A stretch of 8,265 nt of DNA from Bacteroidales bacterium (GCA_013335275.1 JAAXVX010000054.1:1-8265), one strand, 5' to 3'. Positions 1 to 7,533 are shown, counted from the first letter of the stretch. A program made the numbers and translations. The notes: generated from the letters alone by a model not told the origin.

Positions 1-11
1 AAATTGTTAGC

Positions 12-3000
12 ATGAAATATTATTTCAGGGAACATATAATTGAAGAACTCCTGTTATGGGGGCTCTTTTTTTTGCTATCTGCCTGTAGCGGAGGACAACC
101 TAAAGAAAAAGAGAATTCTTCCAAACCTTTAATAATTGAAGCGACCGGATATGTTGTCCCAAAAGACAGCATTATCCCGCCGACAATTGTCCCGGCCGGC
201 AAACCAACAGCGATAAAAACGGGAAACCTTAAAGAGAAATCTGTGGGCTCAACCATGCTTTCGGCTTCTGCGCCAAAAAAGCTGGTAACCCTGCCTCCTG
301 TAAAAAGGGAGATTAGCACAAGCGGCTTCACCAAACCTAACGTTATTAAAACTGCAGAAAAAACCATTTTGTGCGAAGAACCTGAACCGGTAATTGTAAA
401 AGACCCGTTTTTCAAAGACATAAATCCATCTAATTTTTTCTATTTCGGACGATTTCAGGGATTAAGGCACGATCAGGTGAGGTGTCTTATTCAGGACAAA
501 TCCGGGAATCTTTGGCTCGGAACAGATAACGGATTAACAAAATATGACGGAAAATACTTTTATCATTACACAACCAAACAAGGTCTAAACAATAATGTTA
601 TAAACTCTTTGTTTGAGGATTCAAAGGGAAATATCTGGTTCGGAACTTTTAACGGGGGAATAAGCAGGTACGACGGCCGGTACCTTGTTACCTTTACCGA
701 TAAGGACGGGCTGCCTGGCAACATTGTCAACTGTATTTTTGAGGACAACTCCGGCAACATCTGGTTGGGAACAAAGAAAGGCCTCTCAATGTATGACGGG
801 AAAAGTTTTACAAACTATACTGTTACACAGGGTCTTGGCGCCAATGAAATAAGAGCGATAATTCAGGATAAATATGGTAAAATGTGGCTGGCAACATACG
901 GTGGAGGCATATCAGTTTATGACGGGAAAAGTTTTTATTCATATTCGATAAAAGAGGGGATGCCTTTGAATCATATATCATCCCTGTTCAGGGATGCAGA
1001 CGGAAACATCTGGATAAACACTGCCTTTGAAGGAATTATCAAGTATGACGGGACTGATTTTTATCATTACACAACAAAAGAGGGCCTGGGCAGTAACTCA
1101 ATAAGAAGTATTCTGCAGGACGATAAAAAGAACTTTTGGTTTGGGAATGCAAACGGCAGCATCACAAAATTCGACGGGAAATATTTCCGTCAGTATGGAA
1201 TTAATGATGGTCTCGTTGCAGAAGCAATTCGCTGCTCTTTGCAGGATTCGAATGGAAATATATGGTTCGGAACCCGTGGTGCGGGACTTATCCGTTTCGA
1301 CGGAAGGTTGTTTTTTCACATGACTGATTTTGAGGGATTTAACAACAATAAAGTAGATGCAATTATCGAAGACAAATCGGATAATATATGGTTCGGAACT
1401 TATACCGGATATGTGACGGTTTTCTCTGAACAGGAAAAGGGGGGGGTGTTAAAGCCAAACTACCGGATATTCGGAAAACAGGAGGGACTTGGCAGCAGCT
1501 CTGTTTTAGGAATGGATATAGATAAAAACGGCAGGATTTGGTTTGCAACAGACAACGGAGGTGTATCTGTTTATGATGGCACTAATACTTATACATACAA
1601 AAAAGAACAGGGACTTATAGGCAATAGTGCCATAAGGGTTTTTTGCGATAAAACGGGGAATATTTGGGTAGCCTCAACTTTCCACGGGGTTACAAAATTT
1701 GACGGAAAAGATTTTACAACTTACGCAAAGAAACAGGGTCTAAGCAGCAATCACGTTAAATCAATTTTTCAGGACAGCAAAGACAATATGTGGTTTGGAA
1801 CGGCCGGTGGAGGAGCTACAAAATTTGACGGGAAAAACTTCACGCACTTCAACAAATCAACCGGGTTCTACAGCGATACCGTTAATTGCGTAATAGAAGA
1901 CAGACTGGGAAATATCTGGTTTGGAACAAACGGAGATGGCATCGTAAGGTATGACGGGAAAACATTCATCAGATATCTGGATGAGAGCGGGCTAAAAAAC
2001 AATTACGTGGTAAGCATGTTAATCGATTCCAAAGGAAACCTTTGGGCAGGGTCTAACTCATACCTTCACTTTATAAAAAGGAAAAGCATTGAAGAGATAG
2101 ACTCTTCAAAAAGGGAAATATTTATAAACAGTTTTGGTATTGAAGACGGTTTTTCAGGGACGAGGTGCAATATCGGAGCATTGATGGAAGACAAAAAAGG
2201 GACAATCTGGATAGGAACTCAGGACCGGCTTATTGCGTACCACGGAGAAAATCGTACCGAAAAGACTGTTCCTCCGAACCTTAAAATTACAAATATCAGG
2301 CTCTTTAATGAAAATGTGCCATGGAAGGTTATCTCGGAGAACAAAGACACATCTGTAACACTTCAGAACGGAGTAAATATTAATAAAATTCACTTCAGAG
2401 ACATTGCTAAATGGTACGATGTTCCGGTGGATCTTGCCTTAAAACACAACCAGAACTACATCACATTCAGTTATATTGGAATTACGCACTCGCAGATGCG
2501 GAATGTAAAATATCTCCATATGCTTGAAGGCAGGGATAAAGGCTGGAGCTCTCCTTCCGACAAGACTGAGGTATCATTCGACAATCTGAATCCCGGGAAA
2601 TATGTTTTTAAAATAAAAGCGGTTTCAGGGGATGGAGAATCAAGCGATGAAGTGAGCTATCCTTTCCGGATTTATCCGCCCTGGTGGAACACCTGGTGGT
2701 TTTATATGTCAATTACCGTGTTTGCGTTATTCTTGCTTTACTCCTTTATTAAACTCAGGGAAAGAAAATTCAGGCAGGACAGGGAATTACTTCAAAAAAA
2801 GGTTGAAGACCAGACGCACGAGCTTACAGACAAGAATCGCGAATTGCAAAAGCTCAATCTGGAAAAAGACAAATTGTTTTCAATTATTGCACACGACCTG
2901 AGAGGACCTTTCAGCAGTTTTTTAGGTCTCACATCGTTAATGGCAGAAGAGCACGATATGTTCACGAAGGAAGAAATCAAGGAGTGTGCTGTAAATCTTA

Positions 3001-3539
3001 ATTGCTCTGCAAGCAGTTTATACCGGCTGCTTGATAATTTGCTTCAATGGTCAAGGGTTCAGCAGGGGACAATACCTTTCAATCCAAGAAAAATTAACCT
3101 CAAATCTATTGCTCTTGAATACATGGAATTGGTTAAGCATACCGCTGAAGAAAAAAACATTGAATTCGTTATTGAAATTCCCGATGAAACAGAAGTGTAT
3201 GCAGATAAGAATATGCTTCAGTCGATTATCCGAAATCTGGTTTCAAATGCTCTCAAATTTACATCCAAAGGTGGCCGGGTATGTCTTTCTGCCAGGATTA
3301 AAGCTGACGACAAGATTGAAATCATTATTGAAGACAATGGAATTGGCATGAGCAAAGAGATGATTGACACCTTGTTTCACCTAAACGTAGAAACCGGACG
3401 CACCGGTACAGACGGAGAACCGAGTACAGGTCTTGGATTGCTTATCTGTAAGGAATTCATTGAAAAAAACAAAGGAACTCTCACAATAGAATCCGAGATT
3501 AAAAAAGGGTCACGATTTATCGTAACCCTTCCTGTATAG
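12..3539 (+). CDS. Membrane sensor histidine kinase with two-component regulator propeller (Reg_prop) and Y_Y_Y domains
   Basis: A 1175-residue sensor that should bind a ligand in the periplasm and autophosphorylate in the cytoplasm. Domains in order: a signal with lipobox LSAC (Cys25); a Pro/Thr/Lys-rich linker (about 26-149); fourteen propeller repeats (about 150-750) with GNIWFGT and YDGK signatures; a Y_Y_Y domain (about 812-888); a Trp-rich membrane border and one TM segment (about 897-913); a charged coiled coil (about 915-955); HisKA with H-box IIAHDLRGPF (phospho-acceptor His961); and HATPase_c with N-box RNLVSNALKF (Asn1075/Asn1079), G1 DNGIG (Asp1108) and G2 GLGL (1140-1143). It resembles hybrid two-component (HTCS) sensors but stops after the ATPase, with no receiver or AraC domain, so a separate response regulator is expected; none is in the window. 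Only 11 bases precede the ATG and no in-frame stop is visible there. The signal peptide supports this start, but a slightly earlier one cannot be excluded. The ligand is unknown. Confidence 0.93.
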   Translation: MKYYFREHIIEELLLWGLFFLLSACSGGQPKEKENSSKPLIIEATGYVVPKDSIIPPTIVPAGKPTAIKTGNLKEKSVGSTMLSASAPKKLVTLPPVKREISTSGFTKPNVIKTAEKTILCEEPEPVIVKDPFFKDINPSNFFYFGRFQGLRHDQVRCLIQDKSGNLWLGTDNGLTKYDGKYFYHYTTKQGLNNNVINSLFEDSKGNIWFGTFNGGISRYDGRYLVTFTDKDGLPGNIVNCIFEDNSGNIWLGTKKGLSMYDGKSFTNYTVTQGLGANEIRAIIQDKYGKMWLATYGGGISVYDGKSFYSYSIKEGMPLNHISSLFRDADGNIWINTAFEGIIKYDGTDFYHYTTKEGLGSNSIRSILQDDKKNFWFGNANGSITKFDGKYFRQYGINDGLVAEAIRCSLQDSNGNIWFGTRGAGLIRFDGRLFFHMTDFEGFNNNKVDAIIEDKSDNIWFGTYTGYVTVFSEQEKGGVLKPNYRIFGKQEGLGSSSVLGMDIDKNGRIWFATDNGGVSVYDGTNTYTYKKEQGLIGNSAIRVFCDKTGNIWVASTFHGVTKFDGKDFTTYAKKQGLSSNHVKSIFQDSKDNMWFGTAGGGATKFDGKNFTHFNKSTGFYSDTVNCVIEDRLGNIWFGTNGDGIVRYDGKTFIRYLDESGLKNNYVVSMLIDSKGNLWAGSNSYLHFIKRKSIEEIDSSKREIFINSFGIEDGFSGTRCNIGALMEDKKGTIWIGTQDRLIAYHGENRTEKTVPPNLKITNIRLFNENVPWKVISENKDTSVTLQNGVNINKIHFRDIAKWYDVPVDLALKHNQNYITFSYIGITHSQMRNVKYLHMLEGRDKGWSSPSDKTEVSFDNLNPGKYVFKIKAVSGDGESSDEVSYPFRIYPPWWNTWWFYMSITVFALFLLYSFIKLRERKFRQDRELLQKKVEDQTHELTDKNRELQKLNLEKDKLFSIIAHDLRGPFSSFLGLTSLMAEEHDMFTKEEIKECAVNLNCSASSLYRLLDNLLQWSRVQQGTIPFNPRKINLKSIALEYMELVKHTAEEKNIEFVIEIPDETEVYADKNMLQSIIRNLVSNALKFTSKGGRVCLSARIKADDKIEIIIEDNGIGMSKEMIDTLFHLNVETGRTGTDGEPSTGLGLLICKEFIEKNKGTLTIESEIKKGSRFIVTLPV
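459..2250 (+). repeat. Tandem array of fourteen Reg_prop beta-propeller repeats inside the kinase gene
   Basis: By eye the protein divides into fourteen units of about 41-53 residues. Most follow the pattern GL-x-x-N-x-V-x-x-I-x-D-x-x-GNIWFGT-x-GG-x-x-x-YDGK-x-F-x-x-Y. Fourteen units fit two seven-bladed propellers, the arrangement known from HTCS sensors. Units 8 (starting near residue 442), 13 and 14 (from residue 713) are degenerate: unit 8 loses the YDG motif and carries an insertion. Some DNA is shared exactly: 17 bases in units 1 and 5 (558-574 and 1059-1075), and 18 bases in units 3 and 4 (792-809 and 918-935). This suggests unit duplication or conversion. Confidence 0.88.
1439..1446 (+). 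repeat. G8 homopolymer tract in the kinase coding sequence
   Basis: Eight consecutive G occur across codons AAG GGG GGG GTG (Lys476-Val479), in the inserted loop of propeller unit 8. Loss of one G puts a TAA stop two codons past the tract. Gain of one G leads to a stop about 26 codons on. Such tracts are prone to slippage; whether this one varies in the population cannot be told from one sequence. Confidence 0.9.
3501..3530 (-). terminator. Intrinsic terminator of the minus-strand operon, located inside the 3' end of the kinase gene
   Basis: Read on the minus strand, arms AAGGGTTACGA and TCGTGACCCTT form an 11-bp stem with one G-U wobble and a TAAA loop. The stem runs directly into a T run (six T including the last two stem bases) and then AATC. 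On the plus strand the wobble becomes a C-A mismatch and no T run follows, so the signal is oriented for minus-strand transcripts. It begins 32 nt after the stop of the DUF6599-like gene, as expected for that operon's terminator. The same bases encode the final kinase residues (KKGSRFIVTL). Confidence 0.7.
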
Positions 3540-3561
3540 AATTTGCTAATTATAGCACAAG

Positions 3562-4344
3562 TTATTTCATTCTTAAAAGCATAGCATTTTCTCCCGAGGA
3601 GAGAATTTCTGCCGGTTTGTCCTCTCCGGATGATGTTAACCCTTTGCTAAAGGCAGAAAAATCTTCAGAAGAAACAAAACGGATTAAAATTATGTCTCCG
3701 GTTCCCTTGCCCTTTAGAATCCATGCCTTGTATCCTTTCATTTCTTCAAGAAGAGGCATTAGTGATGAATTAACATTGGAAAGCGAAATGGGGCCGGTTG
3801 CATATTTGAGAGTTAAAGACTTTTCATCGCCTGGATTCATAAGGCCCGCAATCTGGTCCGGTATTGCCGGTTTCCCGCCCGAGCCGTAAAGTGTCGTATA
3901 ATGCTTAGCAATTAAGTATGCAAAATCCTTTGCCATTGGAGAGGCCGGGTCAAAGACTACGGAAATGTAGAGATTGCCTTCTGCAGCCTGAAACTGCCTG
4001 ACAGAGGTACAATCGAGATAAAACCGGGAATCTGCAGGAATGCATTTAAATGTATGCTGTGAATAAATACCAAAAGCGTCTTCCGGAGATGGCATTCTGT
4101 AAACTTCAACAGTGAACGGAACCCCTTTATACGTAATTTCCAGTGCTTTTAAATCCCGAAAACCGTACTCCAGAAAAAGGTCGCTGCCGCCGTTCATAAA
4201 GCCATAAAGGGCTGTTCCGGTAAAATCCCGCTCTCTGGTTATTTTTATGTCCGAAGGAGAGAAATCTGACGAACCATTCTGAGCATACAGCCCTGAATAA
4301 AAGGCCAAAGAAGCAATAAGGAGAATGAAATTCTTTCTAATCAT
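3562..4344 (-). CDS. Secreted DUF6599-like protein of unknown function
   Basis: 260 residues. An N-terminal signal peptide (about 1-21, a hydrophobic stretch ending GLYA before QN) points to export to the periplasm or beyond. The mature part carries the motif YGFMNGGSDLFLEYGF (47-62), followed by YRMPSPEDAFGIYS (82-95) and QFQAAEGNLYISV (117-129). I associate these with DUF6599, from memory of the family and without a search. No catalytic motif is evident; two cysteines (101 and 112) lie close together and could form a disulfide after export. The gene starts 21 nt after the DUF362 stop with no Shine-Dalgarno-like sequence, so it is probably the last gene of that operon. It converges on the kinase gene with only 22 nt between the stop codons. 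Function unknown. Confidence 0.82.
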   Translation of the reverse strand: MIRKNFILLIASLAFYSGLYAQNGSSDFSPSDIKITRERDFTGTALYGFMNGGSDLFLEYGFRDLKALEITYKGVPFTVEVYRMPSPEDAFGIYSQHTFKCIPADSRFYLDCTSVRQFQAAEGNLYISVVFDPASPMAKDFAYLIAKHYTTLYGSGGKPAIPDQIAGLMNPGDEKSLTLKYATGPISLSNVNSSLMPLLEEMKGYKAWILKGKGTGDIILIRFVSSEDFSAFSKGLTSSGEDKPAEILSSGENAMLLRMK

Positions 4345-4365
4345 GGAAAAAGATTTGGAGTATTA

Positions 4366-5520
4366 TTAAATATTATGCTCGATTAGTTCAATTTTTGTGC
4401 GGTCTCCTATTCCAAGTTTAAGCTCCTGCGCCAATTCCAAAAATCGGCCGGAAGAAGGAATATCTTCTTTTTGAATGCCTTCTGCGATTCTCTTCTTTGT
4501 TACTATATCCAGACCAATACGGTCAACAGCAACAGGGTCGCTTCCTACCAACATCATATTGTAATTGCATATGAACTGAGGAACGGCAGACGGGCCTCCG
4601 TCATAACATCCTATCAGTCCGTCGACAATGTTAAGAACCACTTTGTCGCGTAAAGGCGGGAATGCACAAACATAGGCAGATGTTTCGTGCCAGAGTTTTG
4701 TGTGAAGCCGGCCTGTATTTGTGACAGAACCAAAGGCAAGGTTTTTCATACAAAGAGTGGTTGAACGGCCTGCATTTTTGAGAATCGGCAGATTGATAAT
4801 TTTAGTTACCTTTTCTGTTACAATTTTTGTGAAGTATGACTCCTTGCCTCCGTTAACCATGAATGGTATAGTATAAGCGTCGTACTCGCCTACTACATCT
4901 GCAAAAAAGTACTGGTTCTTGTCAACTCTCTCCTCGGCATAGAGTTTTCCCTCCATATTATAATAACCGCCCTTTTCGTCCTGACATTCGGTTCCGGTAA
5001 TTGTTATGCCGGGATATTTATCCTGAGTATACCCTGTTTCCTGAAGCTGCATTTCGCGTCTGTCCCAGATAACGATGTTTTTACGAGGAATTCCTGCCTC
5101 CTCAAGTTGCTTAATAACGGCTCCGGTAACAGCATGAGATGTCGTTAGAAGTTTGCCGGCAACAGGATTGACTTTCAAGCCAACTACGTCTTTTGGGGAA
5201 ACAAATTTTCTCCAGGCTTTTTTGAGACTCTTTTCTCCGGTGAGGCGAAGCATACTCTCTTTAAGCATGTTGTATGCAGCCTCCGGTGAAGGGACCCCGT
5301 CAATTACCGATTTTTCATCTACAACTTTTACTACCTTGCCGGGGAATAGCCCTGGCATTGAATTTTTTACACGCGGAACAGCAATTGCATCTTTTATATT
5401 TGTAGCCGGCTTGTCATCTACGGCAAAAAGCGGTGACGATTCTGCTGCTTTTACTACCGGGTTAAAAGCGAGACCTGCTCCTCCCAGGGAGAGGTACTTG
5501 AAAAAATCTCTTCTTTTCAT
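4366..5520 (-). CDS. Tat-exported DUF362 domain-containing protein
   Basis: 384 residues. The N-terminus KRRDFFKYLSLGGAGLAF is a twin-arginine signal (Arg3-Arg4, then a hydrophobic stretch), suggesting that the protein is exported already folded, possibly with a cofactor. DUF362-type motifs follow: VGLKVNPVAG (113-122), INLPILKNAG and KNLAFG (242-264), LNIVDGLIGCYDGGP (296-310) and VGSDPVAVDRIGLDIV (325-340). Many DUF362 proteins carry a ferredoxin-like Fe-S segment; here there is no CxxCxxC cluster. The scattered cysteines (179, 257, 285, 305, 318) give no clear metal site. The gene begins 20 nt after cysS and ends 21 nt before the DUF6599-like gene, so the three are likely co-transcribed. 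The biochemical role is unknown; an exported enzyme or redox-related protein is only an inference. Confidence 0.87.
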   Translation of the reverse strand: MKRRDFFKYLSLGGAGLAFNPVVKAAESSPLFAVDDKPATNIKDAIAVPRVKNSMPGLFPGKVVKVVDEKSVIDGVPSPEAAYNMLKESMLRLTGEKSLKKAWRKFVSPKDVVGLKVNPVAGKLLTTSHAVTGAVIKQLEEAGIPRKNIVIWDRREMQLQETGYTQDKYPGITITGTECQDEKGGYYNMEGKLYAEERVDKNQYFFADVVGEYDAYTIPFMVNGGKESYFTKIVTEKVTKIINLPILKNAGRSTTLCMKNLAFGSVTNTGRLHTKLWHETSAYVCAFPPLRDKVVLNIVDGLIGCYDGGPSAVPQFICNYNMMLVGSDPVAVDRIGLDIVTKKRIAEGIQKEDIPSSGRFLELAQELKLGIGDRTKIELIEHNI

Positions 5521-5540
5521 GTTAAAGAGCTATTATGGTG

Positions 5541-7013
5541 TTAGTTTAAATTCCACTCAGTACCCTCCTTGGTGTCTTTAATCTGAACACCAAGAGAGTT
5601 CAGTCTCTCTCTTATCTTATCACTTGTTTCAAAATCCTTTTTTGTCTTTGCATCTTTTCTTACATCAAGAATCATCTCAACAATTCCAGTAAGTACATCT
5701 CCGGCACCGGATGAGGCCTGTTCGTCAATAAGACCAAGCACGTCTCCTGCAATACCGTCAAACAACAACATAAGCGTATCCTTATCCTCTTTGGTAACAG
5801 ATGTCTGTTTTTCCTTTGCGGTATTTACAATTCTCACAGCATCAAAAAGATGGGCAATAGCTATTGGTGTGTTTAGGTCGTCGCATAATGCAGAATAAAT
5901 ACCCTCTTTGAGCGCGGCAAGTCCTTCCACAGGGGCACTTCCCTCTGCAACTTTAAGCTTTGCGGCATCTTTTCCTGCCAGAATGAGTCTTTTTAACCCC
6001 TTCTCCGCAGCCTGCAGGGCTTCATTGCTAAAATCAAGAGTGCTGCGATAATGCGCCTGAAGTATGAAGAAGCGTATTGTCATAGGGGTGTATGCCTGCA
6101 CAAGAATTTTATGGGACCCTGTAAATAGCTCTTCCAGAGTAATAAAATTGCCAAGCGATTTCCCCATTTTTTGTCCGTTAATGGTAATCATATTGTTATG
6201 CATCCAGTAACGGACTCCTCCGTTGCCCCGGGAGGCTGTGTTTTGGGCAAGTTCACATTCATGGTGCGGGAAAAGCAGATCCATTCCCCCTCCGTGAATA
6301 TCGAAAGACTCTCCAAGATATTTGGCAGACATTGCAGAACACTCTGCGTGCCATCCGGGAAAACCTTCGCTCCACGGAGATGGCCAGTGCATAATATGCT
6401 CAGGTGCCGCTTTTTTCCATAAAGCAAAGTCGAACTGCGAGCGTTTATCACTCTGCCCTTCAAGTACCCTTGTGTTGGCCTGAAGGTCTTCGAGGGAACG
6501 GCCGGATAGCTGACCATAATGGTATTTTTTACTATACGCTTCAACATCGAAATATACAGACCCGTTACTTTCGTATGCGAAACCTTTGTCCAGAATACTT
6601 TTAACCAGTGATATCTGCTCTATTATGTGCCCGGATGCCCTTGGCTCAATATTGGGAGGAAGAGTGTTCAGCATTCTCATTGCCTCATGATATCTTAGCG
6701 TATAGTACTGGACCACTTCCATAGGTTCAAGCTGCTCAAGCCTTGCCTTTCTGGCAATTTTGTCTTCTCCGTTATCGGAATCGTTCTCAAGGTGACCAAC
6801 ATCGGTGATGTTTCTCACATATCTCACTTTGTATCCTATATGTTTAAGCAGGCGGACAAGAACATCATACGTTATTCCGGGTCTTGCATGACCAAGGTGT
6901 GCATCTCCGTATACAGTAGGCCCGCAAACATAGAGACCAACCATTCCTGCGTGAAGTGGTTCGAAAAGCTCTTTCTTTCTTGATAATGTATTGTACAGGT
7001 AAAACTCTCTCAT
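5541..7013 (-). CDS. cysS: Cysteinyl-tRNA synthetase
   Basis: Cytosolic class I aminoacyl-tRNA synthetase that activates cysteine with ATP and charges tRNA-Cys. Numbering is from the ATG at 7013 (490 residues, close to the usual bacterial size of about 460-490). The HIGH motif is HLGH (39-42) within [16 protein letters not shown]. The zinc ligands are Cys30, Cys225 (GWHAECSAM), His250 and Glu254 ([10 protein letters not shown]), matching the known Cys-Cys-His-Glu site. The KMSKS loop is KMGKS (282-286) followed by [10 protein letters not shown], a variant I associate with Bacteroidota. A GTG codon at 7019 would add two residues (giving MKMRE), but the ATG is preferred. It is followed after 20 nt by the DUF362 gene. 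It is preceded by ssb, with a 75-nt gap containing a long inverted repeat. Identity is very secure. Confidence 0.97.
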   Translation of the reverse strand: MREFYLYNTLSRKKELFEPLHAGMVGLYVCGPTVYGDAHLGHARPGITYDVLVRLLKHIGYKVRYVRNITDVGHLENDSDNGEDKIARKARLEQLEPMEVVQYYTLRYHEAMRMLNTLPPNIEPRASGHIIEQISLVKSILDKGFAYESNGSVYFDVEAYSKKYHYGQLSGRSLEDLQANTRVLEGQSDKRSQFDFALWKKAAPEHIMHWPSPWSEGFPGWHAECSAMSAKYLGESFDIHGGGMDLLFPHHECELAQNTASRGNGGVRYWMHNNMITINGQKMGKSLGNFITLEELFTGSHKILVQAYTPMTIRFFILQAHYRSTLDFSNEALQAAEKGLKRLILAGKDAAKLKVAEGSAPVEGLAALKEGIYSALCDDLNTPIAIAHLFDAVRIVNTAKEKQTSVTKEDKDTLMLLFDGIAGDVLGLIDEQASSGAGDVLTGIVEMILDVRKDAKTKKDFETSDKIRERLNSLGVQIKDTKEGTEWNLN

Positions 7014-7016
7014 TTT

Positions 7017-7069
7017 CACAAAATTTATAGATTGGGAGCCTTTAACGGGACTCCCAATCCAATTTTGTG
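7017..7069 (-). promoter_or_regulatory. Long nested inverted repeat in the ssb-cysS gap, ending at the cysS start
   Basis: On the minus strand the outer arms CACAAAATT and AATTTTGTG (9 bp, perfect) enclose inner arms GATTGGGAG and CTCCCAATC (9 bp, perfect) around a 12-nt apical region. The internal loop is one base on one side and four (TATA) on the other. The 3' outer arm ends 3 nt before the cysS ATG, and its last three bases are the alternative GTG start. In RNA this could be an ssb terminator (the tail TATAAATTTT is only moderately T-rich), a leader structure limiting cysS translation, or a copy of a dispersed palindrome. The structure is plain in the sequence; its role is inferred. Confidence 0.6.
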
Positions 7070-7088
7070 TAAAAATACAATAAAATTT

Positions 7089-7433
7089 TTATTCCCCCTT
7101 TTCGATGTCGTGTTGTTTTATACTTAATGCAACAATCTCATATGTGTGTCTTTCCACTCCGGTTTTCGTCTGATACTGTACCGGTTTCAATCTTCCCGTA
7201 ACCGAAAGGGTGTTTCCTTTTTTTATTGATGCAAAATCGGGCATGCCTTTTCCGGCCCATGCGACGATATTGTGCCAGATTGTCTCCTCCTGCCACTCCC
7301 CCTTTTTATTTTTAAACGCTTCATTTGTTGCAAGCGACAACCTCATTACCTGCACTCCCTCTTCCAGTGAATTAATCCTGGGATCAAATCCCACATTACC
7401 TCTCAGCTCCACTCTGTTGATCGACTTTTCCAT
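7089..7433 (-). CDS. ssb: Single-stranded DNA-binding protein, short form
   Basis: 114 residues covering essentially just the SSB OB fold, which coats single-stranded DNA in replication, repair and recombination. Family features include the start NRVELRGNVGFDPRI, then VMRLSLATNEAF, then aromatic residues suited to base stacking (Trp47, Trp53, Trp59) in WQEETIWHNIVAW. These are followed by KKGNTLSVTGRL (71-82) and a final strand HTYEIVALSI. It ends at IEKGE, so the flexible linker and acidic DDIPF-type tip of classical SSB (about 170 residues) are absent. It may therefore be a secondary paralog rather than the main replicative SSB. The ATG at 7433 fits the usual family start. It lies downstream of a terminator, so it probably has its own promoter, and it precedes cysS on the same strand. 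Confidence 0.92.
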   Translation of the reverse strand: MEKSINRVELRGNVGFDPRINSLEEGVQVMRLSLATNEAFKNKKGEWQEETIWHNIVAWAGKGMPDFASIKKGNTLSVTGRLKPVQYQTKTGVERHTYEIVALSIKQHDIEKGE

Positions 7434-7460
7434 AATAAACGATTTAAATGGTTTTACAGT

Positions 7461-7497
7461 ACAAAGAAAAAGAGAGATAGAATTACTACCTCTCTTT
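7461..7497 (-). terminator. Intrinsic terminator after the histidine phosphatase gene
   Basis: On the minus strand arms AGAGAGGTAG and CTATCTCTCT pair over 10 bp with one G-U wobble, extendable by two A-T pairs, around a TAATT loop. A T-rich tail follows (TTTTCTTTG). It begins about 37 nt after the phosphatase stop and ends 27 nt before the ssb start, so it separates the two transcription units. Confidence 0.75.
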
Positions 7498-7533
7498 AAA
7501 TATTTATTGTCGACAAAAGTCGTTTATAATCGG

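Noticed and set aside
66..73. T8 run in the kinase signal peptide as a slippage site
   Set aside because: T runs of this length are common in AT-rich DNA and here simply encode a Leu-Phe-Phe stretch; much weaker evidence than the G8 tract.
20..421. 133-codon open frame on the minus strand opposite the kinase N-terminus
   Set aside because: The plus-strand frame there encodes a clear signal peptide and linker continuous with the kinase; the antisense product shows no recognisable features.
3544..3557. Small hairpin TGCTA-ATTA-TAGCA between the convergent stops, as a kinase terminator
   Set aside because: The stem is only 5 bp, AT-rich, and has no T run immediately after it on either strand; no convincing plus-strand terminator was found.
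7462..7469. TTTCTTTG on the minus strand as a -7 promoter element for ssb
   Set aside because: It misses one base of TAnnTTTG, has no TTG at the right upstream spacing, and coincides with the T-rich tail of the phosphatase terminator; ssb's promoter is not identified.
7511..7522. Inverted repeat CGAC-AAAA-GTCG after the phosphatase gene
   Set aside because: A 4-bp stem is too short to separate from chance, and a stronger terminator lies just downstream.
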